The notes beneath the pieces were generated by a model, which saw only the letters and a program-made list of their open reading frames with translations, did no database searches and was not told the origin of the DNA. This document shows, in pieces, positions 7,591 through 14,280 of a DNA stretch of 14,280 nucleotides (the stretch's first letter is position 1; the number at the start of each line of letters is the position of its first letter). The stretch is from Sulfurimonas sp. (GTDB taxonomy: Bacteria; Campylobacterota; Campylobacteria; Campylobacterales; Sulfurimonadaceae): NCBI GenBank assembly GCA_003978475.1, contig QNZR01000056.1, positions 1 through 14,280 on the forward strand, in the 5' to 3' direction. Both the position numbers and the translations under genes were made by a program.

Positions 7591-8865
7591 TTATGCCTCC
7601 GCCAGTGCCTGATAGGCAATATCGGTACGTATTTTTTTACCGGCAAAATGTACCTGTCCACAAAGCATGTAGGCACGCTCACGTGCTTCGTTAATAGAAT
7701 TACCCAAACCGACACAGACCAACACCCGTCCGCCGGTTGCATAGAGCGTTCCGTCCTCTTCACGCACCCCGGCATAAGCAATATGTGCATGCTCCGACAC
7801 CTCCTCATGAACAATCTCATCGACAATAATTTCGGCAGGTTCCGTGCTGCTATAGGGGTAGTCGCGGCTTGCCATCACTACACCGACACCGTACTGCTTT
7901 TTAAATTCTACATGTAAATTACTCAGATCGCCGGTAGCCGCTTTGTAAAAAAGTTCCGATACCGGGCTTTTCATCAACGGCATCAGTACCTCACACTCCG
8001 GGTCACCAAAACGTACGTTGAACTCCAGCGTTATCGGCTCACCCTCAACAACCATCAAACCAATAAACAGCACGCCCTCAAACGGGGTACCTTCTGCTTG
8101 CATACCCTCAAGTGTCGGACGGATAATCCGCGTTTTAACCTTCTCATAAATAGCGTCATTAACCAAAGGCGTCGGTGCATACGCTCCCATACCGCCGGTG
8201 TTTGGTCCTTCATCGTTATCTAACAGGCGCTTATGATCCTGTGCTGCGGGCAACAAAATATAGTCTTTGCCGTCACAAATGGCAAACATGGAAAGCTCAT
8301 ACCCGTCTAAAAACTCCTCAATAACCACTTTTTTACCGGCATCGCCGAATGACTTACCGCTTAACATCTGCGATACCGCCTGCTTGGCTTCATCATGACT
8401 CTGGGCAATAATAACGCCCTTGCCCGCACACAGACCATCGGCTTTAACCACAACCGGCGTCGGAAGCGTCCGGATAAACGCAAATGCCTCATCAATATGA
8501 TCGGTCTCCATATAGCGTGCGGTCGGAATATCGTATTTGGCCAGAAAATTTTTCATATAGACTTTAGAGCCCTCAAGCCGCGCTGCTGCTTTGGAGGGAC
8601 CGAAAATATGCAATCCCCGTGCTTTAAAAATATCAACCACACCATCGACCAACGGAGCTTCGGGACCGACAATGGTTAAGTCAATGTCCTTATTCCGGGC
8701 AAAATCCGCCAGTGCCTCATAATCGTCAATGGCGACATTCTCGCCCAATGATGACGTTGCACCGTTTCCCGGGGCAAAATAAAGCTGCTCGACACGATGC
8801 TCTTGTGAGAGCATACGACCCATTGAGTATTCGCGTCCACCGCTTCCCATGATCATAATATTCAT
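7591..8865 (-). CDS. purD: Phosphoribosylamine-glycine ligase (GAR synthetase)
   Basis: PurD catalyses the second step of de novo purine synthesis: phosphoribosylamine, glycine and ATP give glycinamide ribonucleotide, ADP and phosphate. The 424-residue protein matches the family length. It has an N-terminal domain with MGSGGREYSMG, an ATP-grasp core with VVKADGLCAGKGV, PNTGGMGAYAPTP and EFNVRFGDPE, and a C-terminal domain with ATGGRVL. The ATG at 8865 is chosen over a GTG at 8874 because GGAG (8874-8877) sits eight bases before it and would overlap the GTG. The gene follows a 6S-like RNA and a large hairpin, so its leader is long and structured. Downstream it abuts the RDD gene. Confidence 0.97.
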   Translation of the reverse strand: MNIMIMGSGGREYSMGRMLSQEHRVEQLYFAPGNGATSSLGENVAIDDYEALADFARNKDIDLTIVGPEAPLVDGVVDIFKARGLHIFGPSKAAARLEGSKVYMKNFLAKYDIPTARYMETDHIDEAFAFIRTLPTPVVVKADGLCAGKGVIIAQSHDEAKQAVSQMLSGKSFGDAGKKVVIEEFLDGYELSMFAICDGKDYILLPAAQDHKRLLDNDEGPNTGGMGAYAPTPLVNDAIYEKVKTRIIRPTLEGMQAEGTPFEGVLFIGLMVVEGEPITLEFNVRFGDPECEVLMPLMKSPVSELFYKAATGDLSNLHVEFKKQYGVGVVMASRDYPYSSTEPAEIIVDEIVHEEVSEHAHIAYAGVREEDGTLYATGGRVLVCVGLGNSINEARERAYMLCGQVHFAGKKIRTDIAYQALAEA

Positions 8866-8906
8866 ATAAAACACTCCGTGATTGTTTAAGGTTTTTGAGG
8901 TGCCCC

Positions 8907-8946
8907 AAAGTATTCATACAAAACGCCTATCTTGTATCAATACTTT
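8907..8946 (-). repeat. 15-bp near-perfect hairpin in the ssrS-purD junction
   Basis: On the minus strand AAAGTATTGATACAA (8932-8946) pairs with TTGTATGAATACTTT (8907-8921) at 14 of 15 positions, with one internal G-G mismatch, around a 10-nt loop. It begins about 10 nt after the 6S closing stem and ends about 40 nt before the purD ATG. No U-tract follows on either strand, so it is not a normal intrinsic terminator. It could be a processing signal that frees the 6S RNA, a stabilising 5' hairpin of purD mRNA, a leader regulator, or a protein-binding palindrome on DNA. Confidence 0.75.
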
Positions 8947-8955
8947 AGATGAGTT

Positions 8956-9144
8956 AGCCCGAGTAGCCGTTCCGCATGTTGCTTTGGTTCTCAAAGCCGA
9001 AAATAGCGAAGCGAGCACCTCATTAGGCGGCAATCTCTCAACCGAAGCCTCAAGCAAGATCGCCGACACACAAAGATGACTACGTAATTCACTGAATGAA
9101 TATGTAGAACCCCCTGTTTTGCGAGTAATCGCACTACTCAGACT
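8956..9144 (-). ncRNA. ssrS: 6S RNA (purD-leader type)
   Basis: 6S RNA mimics an open promoter and sequesters sigma70 RNA polymerase. The 11-nt ends AGTCTGAGTAG (9134-9144) and CTACTCGGGCT (8956-8966) pair fully (three G-U), closing an RNA of about 189 nt, close to the E. coli length (184). The 5' end CTGAG...TTACTCGCA and the 3' end TGCGGAACGGCTACTCGG resemble the E. coli 6S ends. Inside are a small hairpin TGCGA-TTAC-TCGCA, an apical stem with a 9-bp pairing (9028-9036 with 9057-9065, one G-U), and a 3'-strand hairpin GCTTTG/CAAAGC (8981-8997), like the one in the E. coli central bulge. An extended -10 promoter lies at the right distance. I recall a purD RNA motif described in epsilonproteobacteria at this position. 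Exact ends are estimates. Confidence 0.86.
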
Positions 9145-9150
9145 GGTAAA

Positions 9151-9160
9151 ATTATAGCAG
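9151..9160 (-). promoter_or_regulatory. Extended -10 promoter of ssrS
   Basis: The minus strand reads CTGCTATAAT. The TGCTATAAT part is a perfect extended -10 element (TG-n-TATAAT), with TATAAT at 9151-9156. Six bases separate it from 9144, the first base of the 6S closing stem, so the predicted start and the RNA structure agree. No convincing -35 was found, as expected for an extended -10 promoter. It lies about 40 nt after the hemD stop codon. Confidence 0.8.
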
Positions 9161-9197
9161 GTTTTTACTTAAAAGAGTTCTTAACTTCATCGAAGAG

Positions 9198-9833
9198 TCA
9201 AAGGGTTTTTGCCAAATCAACACACCCCTGTACCGATGGCTTTTGCGGCATAAGGATCGCTACCGTATCGGGCAGTGCCGATGCGGTTGTCGCACCAATA
9301 GCAATGACGGTATGCGAGGGATGCAATTGATGTTGTTGCAAAAAACATGCCACCGTCAGCGGTGACGTAAAAATCAGTATGGCATCATCGTCAAGCTCCA
9401 AAGCGGCAACATCGGCATTACATGTCGTTTTATAGACAATAACGCCCTCCATACTGACTCCCGCTGCTGCAACACGCTCGGCAAAGTCCGAAGCCACCAC
9501 TTCAGGACGGGGATATAGCCAGCGCCATTGCGGATAGCCGTTACGAATAATCTCAGCTAACGAATCCCCGTAACCTCCACCATGTTCCAAAACCGTTGCA
9601 CCGGCATCACGTGCCTGTTTGGCAGTAGCATCGGCAATACTCAGTACCGGGAGGCGCACCCAGTCATGACTGATCTTTTCAAGTGCCGTAACGGCCTGTT
9701 TTGAGGTGAGTACAATAGCATCATACCGCGAATAGTCAATACGCGGCTGAAAAAATTCCGTCAATAAAATCGGTACATGCGTCACTTCGGCATTGAAGGT
9801 TTTTGAGAAAAGATAGATTGGACGTGCCATCAT
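9198..9833 (-). CDS. hemD: Uroporphyrinogen-III synthase
   Basis: HemD closes hydroxymethylbilane to uroporphyrinogen III in haem, sirohaem and cobalamin synthesis. The 211-residue protein is short for the family (E. coli about 246) but has its two-lobed Rossmann-like pattern. YDAIVLTSKQAVTAL (about 38-52) matches the conserved end of strand and 'TS.nAv' region, and DAILIFTSPLTVACFL (about 150-165) and VIAIGATTASAL (about 175-186) match the second lobe. Sequence conservation in this family is always weak, so these patterns carry the call. Two ATG codons in tandem (9833 and 9830) are possible starts; neither has a clear SD. It follows guaA by 33 nt and probably shares its transcript. The 6S promoter begins just after it. 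Confidence 0.86.
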   Translation of the reverse strand: MMARPIYLFSKTFNAEVTHVPILLTEFFQPRIDYSRYDAIVLTSKQAVTALEKISHDWVRLPVLSIADATAKQARDAGATVLEHGGGYGDSLAEIIRNGYPQWRWLYPRPEVVASDFAERVAAAGVSMEGVIVYKTTCNADVAALELDDDAILIFTSPLTVACFLQQHQLHPSHTVIAIGATTASALPDTVAILMPQKPSVQGCVDLAKTL

Positions 9834-9866
9834 TATGGAAACTACATGTCAATTTACATGTAATTT

Positions 9867-11417
9867 CTACTCCCACTCTATCGTAGCGGGTGGTTTGGAG
9901 CTAATATCATAAACCACGCGGTTAATGCCGTCTACCTCGTTGATAATACGGCGGCTGATACGCTCCAAAAGGTTATGAGGCAGATGTGCAAACGTCGCTG
10001 TCATGCCATCCACCGCTTCAACGACCCGAATACATACGGTATTGTCATACGTACGGTTATCTCCCATGACCCCCACCGATTTCACATTAAGCAGTACGGC
10101 AAATGCCTGCCATGTTTTAGCATAATAGCCACTGGCTTTGAGCTCATCAAGCAAAATCACATCGGCCTCACGCAACAGTGTCAGATCGTCGGGATTGACA
10201 TCACCCATAATTCGAATGGCCAGACCCGGTCCGGGAAACGGATGACGATTGATCATTCCCTCGGGCAACCCCAACTCCAACCCGACTTTACGAACCTCGT
10301 CTTTAAAAAGTTCTCGCAGCGGCTCAATGAGTTCAAAATCCATCCAGTCGGGTAGGCCGCCGACATTATGATGCGATTTAATCACTTCGGAAGGACCGTT
10401 CACTGAAATCGACTCAATCACATCGGGATAGAGTGTTCCCTGGGCTAAAAATTTAATGCCGTCATGTTTTTTAGCCTCTTTTTCAAACTCCTCAATAAAA
10501 GTATGTCCGATAATTTTGCGCTTTTGCTCGGGATCACTGATACCGCTGAGTTTTCCCAAAAAGTTATCGACGGCATCCACGGTAATCAACGGTACTTTCA
10601 AGTTAATTCTAAAGACCTCTTCAACCTGTTCGCGTTCTCCTTTTCGCAAGAGCCCGTTATCGACAAAAACCGGGATGAGCTGATCACCGATGGCTTCATA
10701 CAAAATGGCTGCCGTTACCGAAGAGTCCACCCCTCCGCTGAGCCCACACAGCACTTTGGCATCACCGACTTGCTCACGAATTTTTGCAATCTGTTCTTTG
10801 ACAAAATGCTCCATCTTCCATTTTTCCGTCACACCGCAAATATGACGGGCAAAATTGCGCAGCATTAAATAGCCCTCTTCGGAGTGCTGCACCTCGGGGT
10901 GATACTGCATGGCATAGACCCGTTTTTCCTCGTTGGCAATAGCGGCATACGCAGAGTTGTCGGAATGGGCAATCGGCTTAAAGCCCTGTGGCAGCTCATC
11001 GACACGATCGCTGTGACTCATCCAGACAATACGACCGTCATCACACCCTTTGAACAACGGTGAGCACTCGCCGTGTTCCTGGTTAATTGCCAGTTCCGCT
11101 TTACCGTACTCATGATGGTTGGAGCGTATGACCGAACCGCCAAAATCAACAGCAATACGCTGCATACCGTAACAGATCCCCAAAACAGGAAGCCCCAGAT
11201 CGTAAATACCCCGATCGACCTCATAGGCATCCTTATGGTACACCGACGAAGGACCGCCACTTAAAATAATGCCCTGAGGATTCCTGGCCACAATGGCTTC
11301 TACGGTCGTATAATAGGGAAGAATTTCACAATAAACACGTTCCTCGCGTAATCGCCGTGCAATCAGCTGGGTATATTGTGAACCGAAATCAAGGACGATG
11401 ATGCTGACATCTTTCAT
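9867..11417 (-). CDS. guaA: GMP synthase (glutamine-hydrolysing)
   Basis: GuaA converts XMP, glutamine and ATP to GMP, the last step of guanine nucleotide synthesis. The 516-residue protein is full length (E. coli 525). The class I glutamine amidotransferase domain has nucleophile Cys82 in GICYGMQ, and His173 and Glu175 in YHPE. The ATP-pyrophosphatase domain has the P-loop SGGVDS (227-232). The C-terminal dimerisation domain has HPFPGPGLAIRI and ends in PPATIEWE. The ATG at 11417 gives the normal MKDVSIIVLDFGSQYTQ start and has AAGGA (11426-11430) eight bases upstream. A longer open frame to 11492 runs through a hairpin and is rejected. hemD follows after 33 nt. Confidence 0.98.
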   Translation of the reverse strand: MKDVSIIVLDFGSQYTQLIARRLREERVYCEILPYYTTVEAIVARNPQGIILSGGPSSVYHKDAYEVDRGIYDLGLPVLGICYGMQRIAVDFGGSVIRSNHHEYGKAELAINQEHGECSPLFKGCDDGRIVWMSHSDRVDELPQGFKPIAHSDNSAYAAIANEEKRVYAMQYHPEVQHSEEGYLMLRNFARHICGVTEKWKMEHFVKEQIAKIREQVGDAKVLCGLSGGVDSSVTAAILYEAIGDQLIPVFVDNGLLRKGEREQVEEVFRINLKVPLITVDAVDNFLGKLSGISDPEQKRKIIGHTFIEEFEKEAKKHDGIKFLAQGTLYPDVIESISVNGPSEVIKSHHNVGGLPDWMDFELIEPLRELFKDEVRKVGLELGLPEGMINRHPFPGPGLAIRIMGDVNPDDLTLLREADVILLDELKASGYYAKTWQAFAVLLNVKSVGVMGDNRTYDNTVCIRVVEAVDGMTATFAHLPHNLLERISRRIINEVDGINRVVYDISSKPPATIEWE

Positions 11418-11425
11418 CTGGGTAT

Positions 11426-11430
11426 TCCTT
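11426..11430 (-). promoter_or_regulatory. Ribosome binding site of guaA
   Basis: AAGGA on the minus strand lies eight bases before the ATG at 11417 and fixes that codon as the guaA start, in preference to the upstream in-frame ATG at 11492, which would add 25 residues not seen at the start of GMP synthases. Confidence 0.7.
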
Positions 11431-11461
11431 ATAGTCAAAATTGAAACACATGGAGAGGGTC

Positions 11462-11487
11462 GTACCCTTTCGTTAGTGAAAGGGTAC
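11462..11487 (-). repeat. Perfect 10-bp hairpin in the nhaD-guaA gap
   Basis: GTACCCTTTC and GAAAGGGTAC are perfect inverted arms with a 6-nt loop, in the 106-nt gap between the nhaD stop and the guaA start. Neither strand has a U-tract after the stem, so an ordinary intrinsic terminator is not supported. As RNA it would sit about 45 nt before the guaA start codon and could act as an attenuator, a processing or stability element, or a weak terminator for nhaD. As DNA it could be a repressor site. No clear promoter was found around it. Confidence 0.7.
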
Positions 11488-11523
11488 ATCAAAATAAATT
11501 AAGTTTGGATATAACTCACCCAA

Positions 11524-12906
11524 TTAAGGAATATAGAGTCCCAATACTTCATACTGAAGATACCATATAAAAACGGAAACAAAATAACCGATTAAAATCA
11601 TCCAGGCATATTTCATATGCGAACCGAAAGTATAAATACCCGGGAGTTTGCCCATAACACCGACACCCGCAGCGCTACCAAAACTAATAAGCGACCCACC
11701 GACACCGGCAGTAAGCGTGACCAGCATCCATTGAGCCAAGTCCATATCGGGATTGGCTTTTAGTACGGCGGACATGACCGGAACGTTATCGACAATGGCT
11801 GAGAGAAACCCGACACAAATATTTGAGAAGGTCGGACCGAGTACATCGGGATGATACACCACCGATGCCAGTGCCAGCCAGCCCAAAAAGTACAATGCTC
11901 CTACCGCGGCTAAAATTCCAAAGAAAAACATCAGGGTATTGTTTTCAATTTTTGCCATGGAGTGAAATACGTCAAATTCACTTTTATGTACCCGCTTAAG
12001 ACGATAACTATAAATTTTAAGTAACGACAGACCAAACATCATGCCCCACATTGCCGGAAGATGCAATACCTGATGTGACACTACGGCACAAAAGATCGTA
12101 AAAGCACCCAAACCAATGACGACATTGGCTCCGGGCATCATTGCCGGCTTCTTCTCGGTTGAAGGATCAAAGTCGGGTTCTCCCTCGGGCACCACTTTAC
12201 TCAACAAAAATGCGGTGACCAAAAAACCCAAAATTGATGACGGAAAGAGAAACAGAAAATCTGAAAAAGTTCCTTTGCCTGCCGTCCATGCCATCAGTGT
12301 CGTAATATCACCAAAAGGACTCCACGCACCGCCGGCGTTAGCGGCTACAACAATATTGATGGCTCCGGGAACCAAAAACGAACGTTTGGTTTTAGTAATG
12401 GTAATAAGTACGGTAGAAAGAATCAATGCCGTTGTGAGGTTATCGGCAATCGGAGAGATAAAAAATGCCAAAAGCCCGGTAACCCAAAAGAGTTTTTTAT
12501 AACTGTACCCCTTAGAGACCAGATTGTATTTCAGACGATCAAACACGCCCATGTGAATCATGGACTCAATATAGGTCATTGCAACAAACAGGAAAAAGAA
12601 GATCTCGGCAATCTCTAAAATCAGATGCTCAACCTGGGTATGTACCATATCCATATTCAGCCCGTTAATCGCATAGTACAGCCCAATTAAAATAAATAAA
12701 AAGGTTCCTGTCAACAGTGCCGGTTTGGCTTTGTCCATATGGTACTTTTCTTCCATAGCCACAAAGTAGTATCCGACTACAAAAATAATAATCGAAGCAA
12801 AACCGACCCATGTCATGGTTAAGTCCGGTACCGCCTCCGATGCGGCTTCACCTCCACTGGCCAGTGCCGCTATACTGACACCCATCAGCATAAATAGTTT
12901 CAACAT
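11524..12906 (-). CDS. nhaD: Na+/H+ antiporter, NhaD type
   Basis: NhaD exchanges cytoplasmic Na+ (or Li+) for protons across the inner membrane and belongs to the ion-transporter superfamily. The 460-residue protein is hydrophobic throughout with about 11-12 membrane segments, plus a short signal-like N-terminus (ASGGEAASEA following a hydrophobic stretch). The family motifs are SPIADNLTTALI, then NAGGAWSPFGDITTLM, and in the second half SAIVDNVPVMSAV and GSLISFGSAAGVGVMG. They place Asp/Asn and Ser/Thr in the transport path. The ATG overlaps the nadB stop by 7 nt (ATGTTGA) and has a strong SD (AGGAGAAGGA), so the two genes are probably co-translated. Downstream is the hairpin-containing gap before guaA. 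Confidence 0.94.
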   Translation of the reverse strand: MLKLFMLMGVSIAALASGGEAASEAVPDLTMTWVGFASIIIFVVGYYFVAMEEKYHMDKAKPALLTGTFLFILIGLYYAINGLNMDMVHTQVEHLILEIAEIFFFLFVAMTYIESMIHMGVFDRLKYNLVSKGYSYKKLFWVTGLLAFFISPIADNLTTALILSTVLITITKTKRSFLVPGAINIVVAANAGGAWSPFGDITTLMAWTAGKGTFSDFLFLFPSSILGFLVTAFLLSKVVPEGEPDFDPSTEKKPAMMPGANVVIGLGAFTIFCAVVSHQVLHLPAMWGMMFGLSLLKIYSYRLKRVHKSEFDVFHSMAKIENNTLMFFFGILAAVGALYFLGWLALASVVYHPDVLGPTFSNICVGFLSAIVDNVPVMSAVLKANPDMDLAQWMLVTLTAGVGGSLISFGSAAGVGVMGKLPGIYTFGSHMKYAWMILIGYFVSVFIWYLQYEVLGLYIP

Positions 12907-14280
12907 TCCTTCTCCTCTTTGATGTAGTGTACGCCTATGGACGTCTCGCGCTGTAGTGCCGCTTCAACTATGGCCCGTGCCGTCAATAAGCGTAATTTTA
13001 AAAATCTGCCGACATTATCGGACAACATCTGCTCTATGGCATCTTGTGCTTCTGTGAGTCCTGCTGTTGTACGAGCTATAGAAACATTTTTCCACATTAT
13101 ACTACGTAATTTATCTTTTTTAGCTTTATCTTCGGGAAGTGCCAGAATATAATCGTCAACTTTAGGCAGTTTGTCACAATAAGGCTCAAAATTCCGGACA
13201 ATTTTATGTGCCGCCCGCTTGGAAAACACCAACCCTTCGAGCAATGAGTTGCTAGCCAGCCTGTTGGCACCATGTACTCCGGTGGATGCCGCTTCACCAA
13301 TAGCATACAGACCTCTGATACCTTTGACTTCACCCTCAAGCGTTGTTTTAATGCCTCCGATAGCATAATGAAATGCCGGAGAGATCGGTACTTTTTCTTT
13401 GGGAACATGAAAACCCGACAGGCGCAGTGCCGCACAGATATTGGGAAAGCGTTTGGTAAAATATACCTCATCAAAATTATCGAAACTCAAGTACGCCTGT
13501 TTGCCCGTACGCTGCATGTAGTCATAGATGGCACGACTAACAATGTCGCGCGGTGCCAATTCACCGTTGTCATCGTACTCAAAAGCAAATCGGTAGCCGT
13601 TTTCATCGACAATATGTGCCCCCTCACCGCGCAGTGCTTCGGTTAAAAGCTGCTTTTGAACCGACTTGTTGCCCACATAGACCGTCGGATGGAACTGCAT
13701 CATCTCCATATTTTCCAGTGCAATACCCTTTTCGACACAGATACCGTGAATATCGCCGCTAATACTGCGCGCATTGGTGTGAAACGCATACAGTGAGCCT
13801 ACGCCACCGCTGGCAATAATGACATGTGCCGCTTCAATCACTTTCACCTGATGGTCATGCCGGACCACGACGCCGCAACAACGTCCGTTTTCTATCAAAA
13901 TATCGAATACCTTGGCATCACAGAGCATGGGATGCGGATTTTGCTGCAATAAAAAATAGTGCAGATACCGCCCGGTAGCGTCGCCACCGGCATGTAAAAT
14001 ACGATCACGCGAGTGTGCCGCTTCTTTCGTGTACAGCAATGTGCCGTCATCGGCTTTGTCAAACTCAAAACCCCGTTCCATCAGATCATCAATAATCCCC
14101 AGACTCTCCCGACTCATCACCTCCACTGCCTCTTTCGAGCAGATACCCGCACCCGCACCCAGCGTATCGCTGACATGCAGTGCAATATCGTCATGGTCAT
14201 AAGCCGTCGTAATACCGCCCTGGGCATAGTAGGTATTGCAATCCCACGGGGACGCTTTGTTAATCAGAAGAACTTTTTTC
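12900..14280 (-). CDS. nadB: L-aspartate oxidase, N-terminus beyond the right edge
   Basis: NadB is a flavoprotein that oxidises L-aspartate to iminoaspartate, which NadA turns into quinolinate for NAD synthesis. The frame is open to the right edge, giving about 459 residues. Probably some 25-30 N-terminal residues with the FAD GxGxxG motif are cut off. Seen are NTYYAQGGITTAYDHDD (FAD and substrate loop), QFHPTVYV, EALRGEGA with its catalytic-type Arg, AFHYAIGGIKT with the active-site His, and GANRLASNSLLEGLVF. These distinguish it from fumarate reductase subunits by context and short length. The methionine at 14126 is internal, not the start. The C-terminus is shorter than in E. coli NadB (540). 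The stop overlaps nhaD by 7 nt. Confidence 0.95.
   Translation of the reverse strand, partial: KKVLLINKASPWDCNTYYAQGGITTAYDHDDIALHVSDTLGAGAGICSKEAVEVMSRESLGIIDDLMERGFEFDKADDGTLLYTKEAAHSRDRILHAGGDATGRYLHYFLLQQNPHPMLCDAKVFDILIENGRCCGVVVRHDHQVKVIEAAHVIIASGGVGSLYAFHTNARSISGDIHGICVEKGIALENMEMMQFHPTVYVGNKSVQKQLLTEALRGEGAHIVDENGYRFAFEYDDNGELAPRDIVSRAIYDYMQRTGKQAYLSFDNFDEVYFTKRFPNICAALRLSGFHVPKEKVPISPAFHYAIGGIKTTLEGEVKGIRGLYAIGEAASTGVHGANRLASNSLLEGLVFSKRAAHKIVRNFEPYCDKLPKVDDYILALPEDKAKKDKLRSIMWKNVSIARTTAGLTEAQDAIEQMLSDNVGRFLKLRLLTARAIVEAALQRETSIGVHYIKEEKEC

Noticed and set aside
8726..8917. 63-codon open frame starting in the purD leader hairpin and overlapping purD
   Set aside because: It has no SD, runs mostly through purD in another frame, and its peptide is basic and Cys-rich like a shadow frame. 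A leader peptide is not supported.
8907..8946. Intrinsic terminator of the 6S RNA
   Set aside because: The stem is strong but is followed by GGGGCACC, not by U residues.
8866..9197. tmRNA or SRP RNA in the purD-hemD gap
   Set aside because: No tRNA-like ends or CCA, and no SRP apical loop motif (GGAAGCAG type). The closing stem and end motifs fit 6S RNA instead.
11462..11487. Rho-independent terminator for nhaD
   Set aside because: The stem is good but neither strand has a following U-tract, so it is kept as a hairpin of unknown role.
11418..11492. N-terminal extension of guaA from an ATG at 11492
   Set aside because: The extension reads through the perfect hairpin, has no SD, and is not part of the GMP synthase fold. 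The ATG at 11417 has an SD and gives the normal N-terminus.
12900..14126. nadB starting at the methionine at 14126
   Set aside because: The frame stays open to the window edge and the extra residues contain the conserved YAQGGI motif, so 14126 is internal.

Overview
The window reads as ordinary chromosomal DNA of a Campylobacterota (epsilonproteobacterial) bacterium, probably a free-living sulfur or hydrogen oxidiser near Sulfurovum or Sulfuricurvum. The reasons are the protein signatures, a lone atpE kept apart from the other ATP synthase genes, the order purD-RDD-lptD-...-pnp-atpE (which I recall, without checking, from Helicobacter and relatives), and a 6S-like RNA directly upstream of purD. 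The genus is inference. No CRISPR array, insertion sequence, phage or plasmid gene was seen.

Almost everything is on the minus strand, so transcription runs from high to low coordinates. In that order: nadB (cut by the right edge), nhaD, a leader with a perfect hairpin, guaA, hemD, a 6S-like RNA (ssrS) with its own extended -10 promoter, a second large hairpin, purD, an RDD membrane protein, lptD, an MCE/MlaD-like protein, a phosphoribosyltransferase-like protein, pnp, then after a promoter atpE and tRNA-Leu(GAG). The left 125 bases are AT-rich and may hold the 3' end of an unidentified plus-strand gene. Five gene boundaries overlap or nearly touch (nadB/nhaD, purD/RDD, RDD/lptD, lptD/mlaD, PRT/pnp), which points to operons with coupled translation.

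By function, purD and guaA serve purine synthesis, nadB serves NAD synthesis and hemD serves tetrapyrrole synthesis. lptD and the MCE gene serve the outer membrane. pnp degrades RNA, and nhaD and atpE handle ions and energy. No new multi-gene system was recognised.

The most rewarding points are non-coding or architectural. They are the 6S-like RNA and its hairpin-containing junction with purD, a 10-bp perfect hairpin ahead of guaA, and an MCE protein whose C-terminal third looks like an outer-membrane beta-barrel and which lies directly after lptD. Several database-style long starts were moved inward on Shine-Dalgarno (SD) evidence (atpE, mlaD, lptD, purD, guaA).
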